Made by a program: the position numbers and the translations under genes. The notes under the pieces are model-generated. The model saw only the letters and a program-made list of their open reading frames with translations, did no database searches and had not been told where the DNA came from. From Trichosporon coremiiforme (taxonomy: Eukaryota; Basidiomycota; Tremellomycetes; Trichosporonales; Trichosporonaceae): a stretch of 64,000 nt of DNA. Positions 22,413 through 33,710 of the stretch are shown here, piece after piece (the first letter of the stretch is position 1; each line of letters starts with the position of its first letter). The DNA lies in the NCBI GenBank assembly GCA_039545355.1, contig BCJJ01000003.1, forward strand, positions 1,695,092 through 1,759,091, read 5' to 3'.

Positions 22413-22713
22413 ACTAGACATTGCTAGATATATGTATTAGATATCACCTTGCTGCTGCTGCTACTGTGACCGAGGATACATCCCGGCCGTATGCGTATGT
22501 GACCGTGCTACGACATACTTGTACAAGAGTTAAGGTTGAATCTTTCATCCTGTTTTCTTCTTTTCTACTGCTGCTTCGTCGTCATCGTCGTCGTGCTGTC
22601 TTCGTTCGTCTGTTCAAGACTTCTACTTTTTTCTTGCTTTGTGTCAAGTTCGTTTTGGTGTAAAGAGAGAGAGAGGAAGAGGAAAATGGCGGGGAGATGG
22701 GAGACCAAGGGGA
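22413..22713. other. Convergent intergenic region, T-rich
   Basis: 301 nt between the ends of MET14 and the CCCH gene. T-rich and CGTCGT-containing plus-strand sequence suits a 3' untranslated region. No gene. Confidence 0.6.
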
Positions 22714-24712
22714 CTATCCGTCCATGTGGAAGAGACCTTCGTCGTCGGCATCGTCGCGGCGGCCGCCCGAGAGCTGGGCGCTGTAGCCTGGCGGCGTCGT
22801 CGTGGACGAGTCGGCCTTGGATCCGGGCGTCGCGAGTCCCGACGTGCCGCGGGGCTGCATGTGCATGCGCGAGAGCGCCGCCGCGAGACCCCCAGGCAGC
22901 GACTGGCCGGGCGCGTGCTCCTGCAGCGCGCGCGCCGAGGGCGAGTTCGGATCCGTAACCAGATCCCGCACGAGGTACGGCGCGTCGACGGCGGGTGAGA
23001 TGTTGGCCGACGACCGCTTGTCGGGGCTGCGCTGCTGCGACAAAAGCGACGCACGCTGGGGAGCAGGAGCAGCGGAACCGGCGGCCTCGTTCTGCGAGGA
23101 AGAGCCCGACGGCGTCGAGGGCTTGGCTTCTCCGCCAGTCGTGCGCGCGTCCTTGCCGTCCTGCGACCAGAGGGCCTGCAGGAAGCCGCCAGAGTGGATC
23201 GCGGCGCCGGCCGACTGCGCCAGACGCTCCGCTCCAACGTACTGGTGCGGGTTGGCGAACGGCGCGCGGCTGGGAGAACCGACAATGGCTCCATCGCGGC
23301 TGTCGTGGCGCGACATGCGGCGTGCACGCTCGGTCGGAGTCAAAAGGTCCGATAAGCTCGAGGGCAGGAGATCCTCTCCGTGATCGTCGTCCGCCTCGAA
23401 CACGCCCTCGTCGTCCATAACAGTCGTGGTCGGGGGAAGGATCGGGCGGCGCCTCGGACTGAGCGGCTCGTCTGGCGTTTCCGAGCGTGTCCAGATGCTG
23501 CGGCCACCGGCGAACGAGGCGGACAGGGGAGTGCCGGGCTTGTCACCGCCGAGGTTGGAGTGGGAGAACGAGCTCGAGAACGCGGCAGAGGGCGGGGGAG
23601 GGCGCAGGGGCGAGTGGGCGATGCCGGCGCTTGCCTTGAGCGAGCCAGCGACAAACGTGGCGCCACGCGCATTGAACGAGGTCGAGAGCGGGGAAGGTCG
23701 GCTGGGGGAAGACGCAAACCCGGCAACGCCAGAGATCGAGCGCGCCTGGTTGAAACCGGCCGAGGGAGAGCCGGCGACGACAGCAGCGGGCGGTCCGTAC
23801 GGCTCGCGCAGGGGCGACGAAGCGAGTCGGCCGGGCGACTGCGCGGAGCCAGACTGAAGCGAGGCGGAAATCGCTGACCTGATCGGAACAGGGTTCGAGT
23901 TCGAGGTCGGGACCGCAGTAGACCGCACGCTGGTGCTCATGATGGGCGACGTACCGAGGTCGTCGCCGAGCGAGCGAGCCTCCTTGTACGACGTGCCGCC
24001 CTCGCCCCGGTCGCGATCCGCCTTTTCGCGAGCTTCACGTTGCTGCTCCTTCTTGTTACGACGGTCCATCGACATCGGCTCTCCCGGACGAATGTGGGCG
24101 AGAGCACCTGGATCGTCAGCCACAATTTACGCCACGCTGAGCAATCGAAGCAACTCACACTTGTGGCCGAACTTGCATTCTCCCTTCAAGAACCACTGGC
24201 AGACCTCCTTCTTGCCGCCAACTGAGAGATCAGCACGCGCTCGTCGGGTTAGGTGGCGATATGCACTTACCTTCGTGAGAGAAGGGGCAGCTGGAGCCGG
24301 CAGTACAGGCGCCAGCCTTGAAGAAGCGGCACGGGACGTGGCTAAGGGCGGCGGCTTTACTTGTCAGCGCGCTTCCTTGATCGTAGAACTCACACTTGAC
24401 CTCTCCCTTGCCCTTGGACGTGGACAGAGCCGAGGTGCCGCCACCAGCGGCGCGGACCTCGTGCTTCTCGAAGCCGCCAACAGTGCGCTCCGGGCCACGG
24501 CCTTTGGGGACCGAAGTGCCCTCCTTGTCGCGGGAGCGCCAGTTGTTGTCGTCGGCGCCGATGCTGTAGCCGTTGGTGGACGGCCGGCGATAGGACGCGC
24601 CGGCGGGGGAAGCGGCGGCCCGGCCCGCGGGGGACCCCGCAATGCTAGCGGCGGTGCGAGCTTGGGCTCCCGGAATGGGCTTGGGGATCGGCGAAGGACC
24701 TGGGGCACTCAT
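22714..24712 (-). CDS. CCCH zinc-finger protein (Lee1/Cps3-like)
   Basis: Four exons: 24712-24394, 24354-24271, 24221-24159 and 24107-22714, giving 619 residues. Two tandem C-x7-C-x5-C-x3-H fingers are visible: CRFFKAGACTAGSSCPFSH and CQWFLKGECKFGHKCALAH. The last Cys of the second finger is completed across an intron. The pair is followed by IRPGEPMSMDRRNKKEQQ. The remaining 430 residues are Ser/Pro/Gly-rich and disordered. The double finger with CALAH matches the fungal Lee1/Cps3 group of probable RNA-binding proteins, whose role is poorly defined. Introns are 39, 49 and 51 nt. The 39-nt intron just before finger 1 is in phase and stop-free, so its removal is inferred from GTGAGT, the CTGAC branch motif and the resulting KSAALSHVPC match. 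The leader has no ATG for 675 nt. Confidence 0.88.
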
Positions 24713-25387
24713 TGTACGTCGTGCTGATGAGTTGAGAGGCGAGACACGAACGTTGACGAGTGGCCAATATGACTACGAGATGGATGGGGGCGTGACGTGG
24801 TTTAGTGTTGAGTTGGGTTGGGGTAACAGGGGACCGACTATGACAGCGATGGGTACGCGTCACGCACAAGACGTGATCGTGATGCTCCGAAGTCAAAGTA
24901 GTGGTAGGGGCCGATGCCCAGTCGAGCGAGCAAGCGATCGAGTGTCGGGGGGACGACAGGAGATTGCTGTGTTTGGGCGGTGTGGTATGACGCGGGATAC
25001 GGGACAGAAGGATGGAAGGTGATGCGGGGGGGATTAATAGGAACGGATGGAACGAGGGTTGACCGGGACTGACGCAAGAGCCAGAGACGGAGGTGGCAGC
25101 GGGCTAGCGGGCTAGGGAGGTGTGTAGCCTATTGGGATGCGGGCTGCTTCCAAGTCGAGTGGGGTCGAGTGGGAGAAGTCGGGATTGATCTAGTCGAGCA
25201 AAGGTAAGGAAACCCAGGATGGCGCTGCAGCCGCTGTTGGCTGGAGAGAGCGTGGCGTTCGTTTGCTCGGCGCCGCGCGTGGATGGGCGCCAGTGGACAG
25301 TCAACTCGATTGAGGTCGACTGTGCTTGCTCGTGCACGCGCAGTGCTCACCCGCTCAGCCGGTTCCCCGATCCCCGTGCCACCCAGC
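24713..25387 (-). promoter_or_regulatory. ATG-free 5' leader/promoter of the CCCH gene
   Basis: Reading the minus strand upstream from the start codon at 24712, the next ATG is at about 25390, so 675 nt contain none in any frame. The strand is pyrimidine-rich. This is what a long scanned 5' untranslated region under selection against upstream starts would look like. The transcription start is unknown. Confidence 0.5.
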
Positions 25388-25863
25388 CATGCGGCCGTCC
25401 CTGGCTTCCAACCCCGCCTCGCCTGCAATTGGCTCACCCGACCACATAGACCACCGCCATGTCATTTCGTCAGCTGCTCCCATTCACTCGCAACCGTCCC
25501 TTATCAACATCGCAGCCCAATCACCATCTCACCTCCACTCTTGCGCAACACACACACACGCACACACACACACAAATCCTGTACCCTCATGAATGCATCA
25601 CTCCGCTGGCTCTCGGAGCAGCGCACTACAATGCTACAGGGTAAAAGAAAAAAAAAAGGCTTCCTCCGTCGTCTCACCCCTCCACACGCACTCCCTCGCA
25701 CTTGTCTTTAGGGTGATCGATCGAGTTGAATCGATCGTCACTTACGCCCAGCGCACACCATGAGCGTGTCGTCGTGCACGCACAGACGCGGATCTTCTGA
25801 TACTGCAGTACTTCTGATGCGATCTCCTCTTCTCTGCTTTCCTTCCTGCCTTCCTTTCGTGGC
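25388..25863. other. Intergenic region downstream of DHH1
   Basis: Holds the DHH1 3' end and distal promoter sequence of the CCCH gene. It includes a CA microsatellite and an A-rich run near 25647-25658. No gene recognised. Confidence 0.55.
25548..25575. repeat. (CA)n microsatellite
   Basis: About 14 CA units interrupted once by G at 25560. Likely length-variable. It lies roughly 290 nt past the DHH1 stop. Confidence 0.9.
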
Positions 25864-27776
25864 TTAGGCCGAAGGCGCGGCAGCAGCCTGCTGCTGGCCA
25901 CCCTGGCGAGGGCCACGGTTGCCATTGCCGGCTCCTCCGCGACCACCGCCACGACCACCACGCTGCTGAGAGCGTCCACGGTTGCTGCTGTTCGGACGAG
26001 AGCCGTCACGAGGCTGGCGCTGGCCGTCGGCGTTCTGCTGGGGCTGCTGGGGCTGCTGAGCCTGCTGAGGAGGGGTAGCGCCGTTGTGGGCGTGCGCCTG
26101 AGCCTGCTGAGCCGCAAGGACCTCGGGCGGCGGGTGAGCGGCCGGCTGGGCAATGTTGTGGTGGGCCGGGGGCTGGTGCTGAGCGACATGCTGCTGCTGC
26201 TGGTATTGCTGCTGTTGCTGATATTGCTGCTGTTGCTGATACTGCTGTTGGGCCTGCTGCTGGGCCTGCTGCTGGGCTTGCTGCTGGGCCTGCTGCTGCT
26301 GAGCTTGCTGGTGGTTGTTCTGGATCTGAGGGGGACGAGATGCGGGAGGAGGAGCGGAACGAGCGGGAGGAGCGGGCTCCTCGATAGAGGGGGCGACATA
26401 GAGGACAGGGTCGATGACGGCGGGGATGGGCTGGATCTCGGTGCCCAGCTCGGATTCGATGCGGTAGAGATTCTGGCGGTCCTCGTACGTGAGGAGGGAG
26501 ATGGCAAGACCAAGATGACCGAAACGACCGGAACGGCCAATGCGATGGAGATACGACTCGGCAGTGCGGGGGAAATCGAAGTTGATGACAACATTGACGG
26601 CTTGGATATCGATACCTCGGGTGAGCAAATCTGATGTCAGCAATAGCTCCTGCAAAGAGCTGCTTACCGGAACAGACAAGATTGCGGGTCATTCCCTGGC
26701 GGAAGTCATGGAAGACACGGTTGCGGTGAGATTGAAGCATTTTAGCATGCGAGTAGAAGCACGAGTAGCCGAGCTCCGTGATCTTCTTGGCGAGGAGCTC
26801 GACACGGTTGGTCGAGTTACAGAAAATGATCGACTGGTTGATCTGGAGCTTGGAGAAGAGGGTGTTGAGGCTATATGTCAGTTGTGAAACAGAGCCACCG
26901 GCACTCACCAGTGCACCTTCTGGCGCTCCTCGACATAGGCGTAGAACTGAGTGACACCCTTGAGGGTGAGCTCGTCCATGAGGTTAATCTCGTAGGGCTG
27001 AACCATGTTACGGTTCCTGAAGTCCTTGACGTGAACGGGGAAAGTGGCGGAGAAGAGCATCACTTGCCTCTCGCGGGGGCACAGGCGGAGCATCTGCTCG
27101 ACGACCGGGGTGAACTCTTCGGAGAGGAGCTTGTCGGCCTCGTCCATGACGAAGATACCGCACTTGCTGAGGTCGGCAATGCCCTTACCTCCAAGATCAA
27201 GGATACGACCAGGAGTGCCGACAAGGATGTGGACGGGCTCCTGAAGACGCATGATGTCGTCTCGCAGTGTCGTTCCTCCGGTGGTGACCATGACCTGGAG
27301 GCCCGGGATGTGGGCGCCCAAAGTCTTACACACCTGCGATGTCTGCAGGGCGAGCTCACGGGTGGGAACGAGAAGGACAGCCTGGATGTGAGGAAGCTTG
27401 GGGTCGACGCGGTTGAGGGTGGGAATGATGAAGGAGCCAGTCTTGCCGGTTCCGTTCTTGGCGCGGGCAAGGATATCGCGACCAGTGAGCGCTGTAGGGA
27501 TCGCCTCTTCTTGAATGGGAGAAGGGCGCTCGAATCCGGCCTCCCAGATGCCCATCAGCAGTTCACGGCTCAGACCCATGTCGTCAAAGGTCATTCCTTG
27601 CGTGTTGGTGACATCCTGGATCGGGTCAATGATGCTCGACGTTGGCAATTTACCTCAGTCTGAGGACGCAGGTCCTTCGGGGGACGCTTGAGCCCGGCAC
27701 GGTAGTCATCCTGCGCTCTGTAAACCAGTCAGCTGCGATCTAAGCCGCGAGATCCTTACGGTGCGGAGGAAGCCAT
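25864..27776 (-). CDS. DHH1: DEAD-box RNA helicase Dhh1 (DDX6 type)
   Basis: Five exons: 27776-27760, 27717-27654, 27615-26909, 26870-26668 and 26630-25864, giving 585 residues. The order of motifs is the Q-motif region [13 protein letters not shown], motif [37 protein letters not shown], then [17 protein letters not shown] and [10 protein letters not shown]. Dhh1/DDX6 activates decapping and represses translation in P-bodies; the ortholog in Cryptococcus neoformans is VAD1. A long C-terminal tail (about 430-585) has a Gln-rich tract encoded by near-perfect CAG-type repeats and ends in an Arg/Gly-rich stretch ([11 protein letters not shown]), both apt for phase separation. Introns are 42, 38, 38 and 37 nt. 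All junctions are forced by conserved sequence, including SAPAQDDYR at the N-terminus. Confidence 0.97.
26190..26313. repeat. CTG/CAG-type trinucleotide tract inside DHH1
   Basis: Imperfect CTG/TTG repeats on the plus strand encode the Gln-rich part of Dhh1 (blocks QQQA and QQQQQY repeated). Such tracts change length easily by slippage. Confidence 0.9.
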
Positions 27777-28710
27777 GGTGAGAGGAAGATATAGAGGAGG
27801 AGGTCGAGGAGTTAGGATTTAAGGGGGCTCAAAAGTGTCGTTGCCTTAAGAACTGGAGCGCTTGCAGTTTCTCTAATTGATGTCGTCGCCTCTGTGTATG
27901 TAATAGACGGGAGTGACGGGTCGAAGTAGTGGGTTGCGCGCTCGTCGAAATCTGGTCGGCGATGTCGAGAGAGAGTTGGATGTGAGAGTATGAGATGCTA
28001 GTCGTTGGTTGGTATGGACCAAGATGTAGTGCAAGTGGATCATTTGCTCATTGAAGGCGATTCCTGGGCTCCTGCATGATGCACCCTGGCTTGAGCTTGG
28101 CTTGCCGGCCACACCAGGCCTACCAAGTGTGCCTATCGCCGTGCCCTCATGCCTTGACCACGAGCTCTGCGTGCCTGAGTCCACGATCAGGACGGAGCTT
28201 TACGGGAATACTGGCAGGTGGCGTGTTTTATTTGTTCGACCCCTCCTTTTATTTCTTGCCTGGGCGACTGCTGCGTCCTCGGCTCGTCCACCTGGTTATC
28301 TCGGAACTACGATAACCGCAGTCGCGGGAGCAGGAGGCAGCCGAAAGATCATGCATTGACGAGTGGTGACCCCGCCATGTCCAAAACACAACCTGTCGAA
28401 ATGCATTGGGTCCGGAATTCTCAGCCGTGCATGGGAGAATGTGCGTGCTCGTTGATGTGTAGATGACTCAAACTGACAAGGCACTTCGGAAACACCCGTC
28501 GTACGGCAGTGTCATGTCTGTCTGCTCCATGTCACTGCAGAGCACGCCCGGCGCCAGTACCTTGTGCGGGTCGAGTGTCATCGCTATGCATTTTTCACCA
28601 GCATTTCCACCAGCGTGCAAGACCGGTCGCAGATACACGTTTTCCACCTGCTCGTTCAGCACGTTTGTAGCATGTCATGAAAACAGAAATAAAGACAAAA
28701 TTTATACAGT
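27777..28710. other. Intergenic region upstream of DHH1
   Basis: 934 nt. The first 260 nt above the DHH1 start contain no minus-strand ATG and would be its leader and promoter. The distal part is 3' flank of the CaaX protein gene. No gene recognised. Confidence 0.55.
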
Positions 28711-30093
28711 CTACATAATGACACAAGCACAACCCTTGACGTCGTCGTCGGCTCTCTTCTTCTTGTTCTTCTTGTTCGCGTTGCCGGTCGGCTTTTCTCC
28801 AGGGTCCGTCATCATCGCCATCGACTGCTGAGGAGGAACAGGAGCGGGGCGTGGGCGCTCCATCTCACCGGGCGTAAAGTGATGGTGGACCTGGTTGGCG
28901 GGGGGTTGCTGTAACGGAGCGTTGGGCGATCGCCCGTAGCCATGGTCGTAGGGCTGCTGTGCGTAGCCAGTGGGGGCAGATAACGGCATCTCTGCCGGCG
29001 CTGGTCGCTTCGGAGCGGGCATAGCGCCAAACTCGCTCGTAGCCGCCATGCTCGTCCGCATAGGCGACATCTCGATGGTCTCTCGTTTCGGTTTCGGGTG
29101 TTGCTTCTCCCAGCGAATGGGCTGTCCGTTCCTGTCCCACTCGACGGCGAGGTCGTCCTCCCCAGCCTCCCCACTCGTGCTGCTCTGGCTGATCTCCAGA
29201 GCACTTGCGATAGACTGATTGCGACCATGGCCAGAATTGGAAAGTGTCGATATCCCCAGCTTTTTCGCGACGGTGGGGAGAACAACATCGTCCCAGTCTG
29301 CGTCTTTCGGCGGAGTGAAGGTGGGCTCGGGCGGAACCCAGTGTGCGGCAAGGCCGGGGCGCGATAGTGTCGAAGGTGGCGTCGCGACAGCGGTACTGTT
29401 AACAGAGTCAACTGTCGGCGAGGGGATGGCCGCAGAGACTGACGAAGTTCGAGGCTTCGTGCGGGGTCGTGGAATCTTGCCACCGTTCTTGACGCTGTTC
29501 GGAGCCGCGTCTGACCCGAAGCGCTTGCGTCCGTTGAGCGTTCCACCGTTGGCAGAAATGCGTCGGTCTCTAGGCGTGTGCTCACCGGGCGACGGCCCGA
29601 CGGACGACGCTCGGCTCACACCAACAGGAGCTCGTTGTTGATTCAGTGTCCTCGGTGTCCGTGGAGTGACGGTGCCGTTGGCTTTCGAGATACTACCCGT
29701 GCTGCCTCCGTTGGCTTGCCGTCTCGTAGAGGTGGTGCGAGTCCGCCCCGCCGAGCTGCCCTTGGTACCGGCGCCTTGCGGTGTGCGAGTGCCAGGATTT
29801 GGTGACGTCGATAATGTCGGCGATGGTGTCGATGGAGCTGGCTGCGCCTTCCTGAATCGCTCGTTTGCACGGGCCTCCAGCTCGTCCTCGATTTCGGCCA
29901 ACGCTGCGTCGAGATCCACACGAAAGGGAGGGCTCACGTCCGCTAATCTGTCCGTAAGTTCCGGCAGGTCTGGACTCGGAACTCGAGCGAGACTTGTAGT
30001 GCGAATGCGCGACTTGAGAACAGGGATGTGACTTGGAGAACCGGCGGTGCCGTTTGCCATCGTGCCCAGGCGATAAGATTCGGTCATTGACAT
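28711..30093 (-). CDS. Ser/Pro-rich protein with C-terminal CaaX-type prenylation motif, unknown function
   Basis: From the first ATG (30093) the product has 460 residues; the stop is at 28711. It ends with a lysine-rich patch (NKKNKKKRADDD) and GCACVIM. CVIM fits the CaaX rule with terminal Met, favouring farnesylation, and the Cys two residues upstream could be palmitoylated. The polybasic patch plus lipid pattern is that of Ras-like membrane anchors, so peripheral plasma-membrane or endomembrane location is inferred. There is no GTPase fold. Most of the chain is low-complexity Ser/Thr/Pro/Asn. The only compact, conserved-looking piece is HWVPPEPTF followed by DADWDDVVLPTVAKKLG. The same frame stays open without ATG for about 240 more codons upstream (to about 30810) and reads like coding, so the true start may be a non-ATG codon or lie in a missed exon. 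I know no named family. Confidence 0.75.
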   Translation of the reverse strand: MSMTESYRLGTMANGTAGSPSHIPVLKSRIRTTSLARVPSPDLPELTDRLADVSPPFRVDLDAALAEIEDELEARANERFRKAQPAPSTPSPTLSTSPNPGTRTPQGAGTKGSSAGRTRTTSTRRQANGGSTGSISKANGTVTPRTPRTLNQQRAPVGVSRASSVGPSPGEHTPRDRRISANGGTLNGRKRFGSDAAPNSVKNGGKIPRPRTKPRTSSVSAAIPSPTVDSVNSTAVATPPSTLSRPGLAAHWVPPEPTFTPPKDADWDDVVLPTVAKKLGISTLSNSGHGRNQSIASALEISQSSTSGEAGEDDLAVEWDRNGQPIRWEKQHPKPKRETIEMSPMRTSMAATSEFGAMPAPKRPAPAEMPLSAPTGYAQQPYDHGYGRSPNAPLQQPPANQVHHHFTPGEMERPRPAPVPPQQSMAMMTDPGEKPTGNANKKNKKKRADDDVKGCACVIM

Positions 30094-31092
30094 GTTCGGA
30101 AGAGGTGGAGCGTTCTCGTCGGTCAATACTTCCGAGTCGAGGGCCGGCGCGGAGTATGCCCTGGGACGAGTGGGGATCCGAGACTTTTGCTGGCTGCCTC
30201 CTTCGGCAGCGGACGCGTTGATGTTGTGAACCAAGCGATTCCGGGAACCAGGACGAGAGCCCCTACTTCCGGGGCGAGGAACAGGCACTGACGGTGTGCT
30301 CGCGGCTTCAGCAGATCGACTGGGGGATGCTGGTCGACTGCCAGGGCGCGAGCCTGGGCGAGAAGAGGGAGGTGTCTTCTGAGGGAACTGCTGGCGTCGC
30401 TGATAGCTCAAAGAAGACTGATTTGAGGACGAGTGCTGGTGTTTACGTGGGCTGTGGTTCCGATGACCGCCTGTCACCTGCTGATGTCCTTGGAGCGAAA
30501 ATGTGTGGGAGCTTGTGCTTGAAGTCGGCGAATGAGAAAGATGAGCGACAGCTCCAGTTTTGCTGAAAGTGTCCGCGAAAAGCTCGAGCTGGTCGAGTTC
30601 GTCTAGTTGGTGTTGTCGTTGGGCAGCGGCGGACTGGGCGTGACCTCTAGTGTGTGAGTGTAAAGGGTCTGGCAGGGGGCGGTGCTCAAACGACGATGCC
30701 GAGCGTGATTGAGCCCTCGATAACGGAGGAAGATAATGGACTGGGTAGTGTGAGCAAGAAAGGTTGACAGAGCCGGGACGCGGGTGAATGCGATGAGGGG
30801 AAGGCGATCACTCAGGAGGCAGTGGAGGGTGATGGGCGAACGCGACTGAGAGGGACCGAGGATGAGCGGGGCGGGCGTTGGGACGGGGGTCGTTGAATGA
30901 GTTCGTTAAGGTACGTCAAAAAGGAATGGAGTCAAAATCTGGGTTGGACAGAAGATGATGACGGGTAGATGCGAGAAGATGGACAACAGAGTGAGGATGA
31001 GAACGATAACACGATAGGGACCGGGAGGTGAACGAGCGGCGAGCGAGAGAGGAAGAGTCAGGTCAGGAAAGAGGGGCTAGCGAGGGCTGGGC
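30094..31092 (-). promoter_or_regulatory. 999-nt ATG-free leader of the CaaX protein gene
   Basis: On the minus strand there is no ATG in any of the three frames between the first in-frame ATG at 30093 and one at 31095. At this base composition about 14 would be expected. The proximal 700 nt are also open in the CaaX protein frame and encode low-complexity peptide including LDELDQLELFADTFSKT. It is either a very long 5' untranslated region or coding sequence reached by a non-ATG start. Confidence 0.6.
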
Positions 31093-33710
31093 CATGTTGA
31101 CCGTATTGAAATCAATTCACGAAAATCCTAATACCATTATGAAACACGGCCGCCAGGCTCAGGCCCATCTGTCTTCCCCGCTGTGACGTTGTTTTCGCGA
31201 GTGACGACCTGGACACGGCCGTCCGACGTAGACAGGGTTGACGTTCCCCTCCCCTTTGCTTCACCCCTACATGCGCGTCTCGACTTCGCCGCGCCGTGCG
31301 CATCGGCATGCACGCAGCACCACCTGACCGCGGCTCGGCTAGGTCGGGGAGAGACGAGAGACGCCAGTCGCTCTCACCCGACTGCCCATCGCCTGCGCGT
31401 GCACAGAAAACGCGGGAGCGGGAATCCAAGCCACCATGTATTCAGTAGTCTGCGCTTTTCGCCCACTGGTCCACTGGACCGGTCATTCAGGTCCCCAGAT
31501 CCTCAGAACAGCCGCAGGCAAAGGCCCGGCTGACCCACCCACCGAACCTCAGCTTGCTCTTGCGTGAGCCCCTCGGCCTCGGAGGGAGCGTGATCTTCCC
31601 TGCCGTTGACCCTGTCTCTATCTCCTTTCTGTTCTCATCTCGGCGCTCTCTTCTCATTTACTTCTGAACGCAAAATCAGACGCCCCCGATCACTGAGGAA
31701 GACAGTCAAGTGACGACAGATCTCAGACACTGTTGGTCACTCTGGTCAGACTGACATACGTCCTCCGCGGCATTGGAGTCGCCGAGCGACAGCTCCACTG
31801 TCCATCAAGTCGTACTCAAGATACGCCAGCCGTGCGACGCGTAAGAGACGAGGGGGTGGAAAGGGTCGACGGAGCCAGGAGAAGGGAAGAGTGGCCGGTA
31901 ATGGTTCAGCATTTAGAGTTCGGCATCCAGTCCGGAGAAACTGGGCCAAGCCGTACCTTGAACTCAACCGTCCGATCACTGGAATACGAACCGTCCGGTG
32001 GTCATGGACAGACGACGCGTCTGAGGCGATCTGAGGAGCTACCTTGTTCTGACGCTTGTCCAGACTGCTTACTCTTACTTAACAGCCCGTTGAACGCCCA
32101 TCACTGACAGCTGTTCCCTCCACTGCTTCGGCCAAAGTTGGGAGATGTGATGTCCACTCACCGTCATTAGCTACCAGCACTCCGACTTCCATTCTGGATG
32201 GCGCGTGAATTGTGACAGGATGAAACGGGATCTGCCGTGTATGGGGGAGATCGGAGGGTGCGATGAGGGCGATTGTGACGACTGTGACGAAAAAGAAGGG
32301 AAACAAGCGACAGGTGACTGGAGAGGTGAGAGGCCCGCACAACCCGCTGCCAGAGTTGGATTGTGTTGGAAGGCGCACCCGTCGCAGTACTGAAGAGGAT
32401 GAGAGCGAAGGCTGAGGTCGGAAGATTCAGTCGGTTTTGGAAGAGTAAAGTCTTGTCCGTCTCTGTGACAAGCGCGACGGTTGAGACCCGCAGTCTATGC
32501 TGAGGTTGTTCGAAGGACTCGCTAGCGAAGAGGAGAGAAGTGATGTCACGGAATAATGGGATAGAGGGGTCGGGGCTGTCGGATAAAGGAGGGACGTCTA
32601 GAGTTGGACTTGGCGACGACAGCCGAAGGATAATCGAGGAGAAGAGACGGCGGTGTTGGGAGATTGTTGTTTTGACAAGGCCACAGAGAGCATTCGATAA
32701 GAGTAAGATTGTGGTGGGGACTTACGCTACGGCGACTGAACTCGGAGCAGCCTAGACTGGAAGGTCTCCTAGCAGCAGGATCATGAATGGTGGCACAGAA
32801 AGAGCATTGATCAGGTGCCTGCGTGTGCATCAGGCGTCAGACGCCCGCGTTCCGATGCAAGGAACATGCATGCCAGGCGTTGCACTTGCAGGCCGCATCT
32901 AGCCATCTGCCCTGTCGCCTGTCGACGGACGATGCTGGCAAGGGGCTGATGGCGTGCATGGCTTGCAATATGGCCGAGCAGGTCCGAGCTCGTGAGCATA
33001 CCCTCGTCTCTGTTAACCACATGCAGGAATGTCGATACAGTCCTACGCTTGACCAGAGCCACTAGCACTACCACTATGCAGGGCTGACAAGTTAGCCTGC
33101 ATTGTACCCCGGCAGCTCCCTGGTAACGCTCGTACGCTCCAACTCGTCGACCTGCTGCCCGACAATCCGATGACTGTGCGTTACTCCTTCCATTCCACTA
33201 CGCTGCGGCACCAGCACATTGGGCATGCCTTATCACTTGGTCGGGGCCTGCAAGTGGCGTCCCCCTGATTAATAGTCTCCGCGGCTCCGCACGCACGGGG
33301 AGGTAAAACAAAAATACGTGCTCGCACGCTGAGTCGAACAGCGGTCAGCCCGGATCGGGGTGTAACGAATAACCACAACGGACGGTGATAACCACCTACA
33401 CTATACGAGCTTTACGTCGTCGTATCCGATCGTGGGACCACGTCGGGCAGCGGTCATCTGCGATCCTCTGGACAAACCCCTATGCATCCAGCCTTCCCAC
33501 CATCGACTTCAAAAGCCCACAGATTAACAATCCAGCAGCTCATAGTATGCATTCTGTATCTCAGTTATCGAGGAGTTGTGCATAGCGAAACCTTGCGGGA
33601 GATGTGGAGGTCTGCAGTCGGATGAGACCGTTGTTGACACGTTACGGCCACCACTCAGAGCTGATCGCCGTTCTCCATCTTCACCTTTCCCAGCAACACT
33701 GATACGAGTC
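31093..33710. other. Intergenic region, no gene confirmed
   Basis: 2.6 kb. Minus-strand frames around 31746-32378 and 32546-32830 have splice-like signals and one hydrophobic run (FPFFFVTVVTIALI), but I could not join them into a consistent model or match a family. The 100-200 nt before 33711 would be the promoter of the roadblock gene. Confidence 0.5.

Noticed and set aside
30094..30477. Start of the CaaX protein at 30477
   Set aside because: That codon is GTG, not ATG. The first ATG in frame is 30093, so the upstream part is reported as a question instead.
31746..32830. Possible minus-strand multi-exon gene (frames with a hydrophobic run and GTGAGT/CAG signals)
   Set aside because: I could not join the pieces without implausible introns or stops, and the peptides match nothing I know. 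RNA-seq would decide.
33576..33710. Upstream extension of the roadblock frame
   Set aside because: Opens with Cys/Arg-rich sequence unlike the domain, while the ATG at 33711 has a leader-like context. Kept out of the gene.
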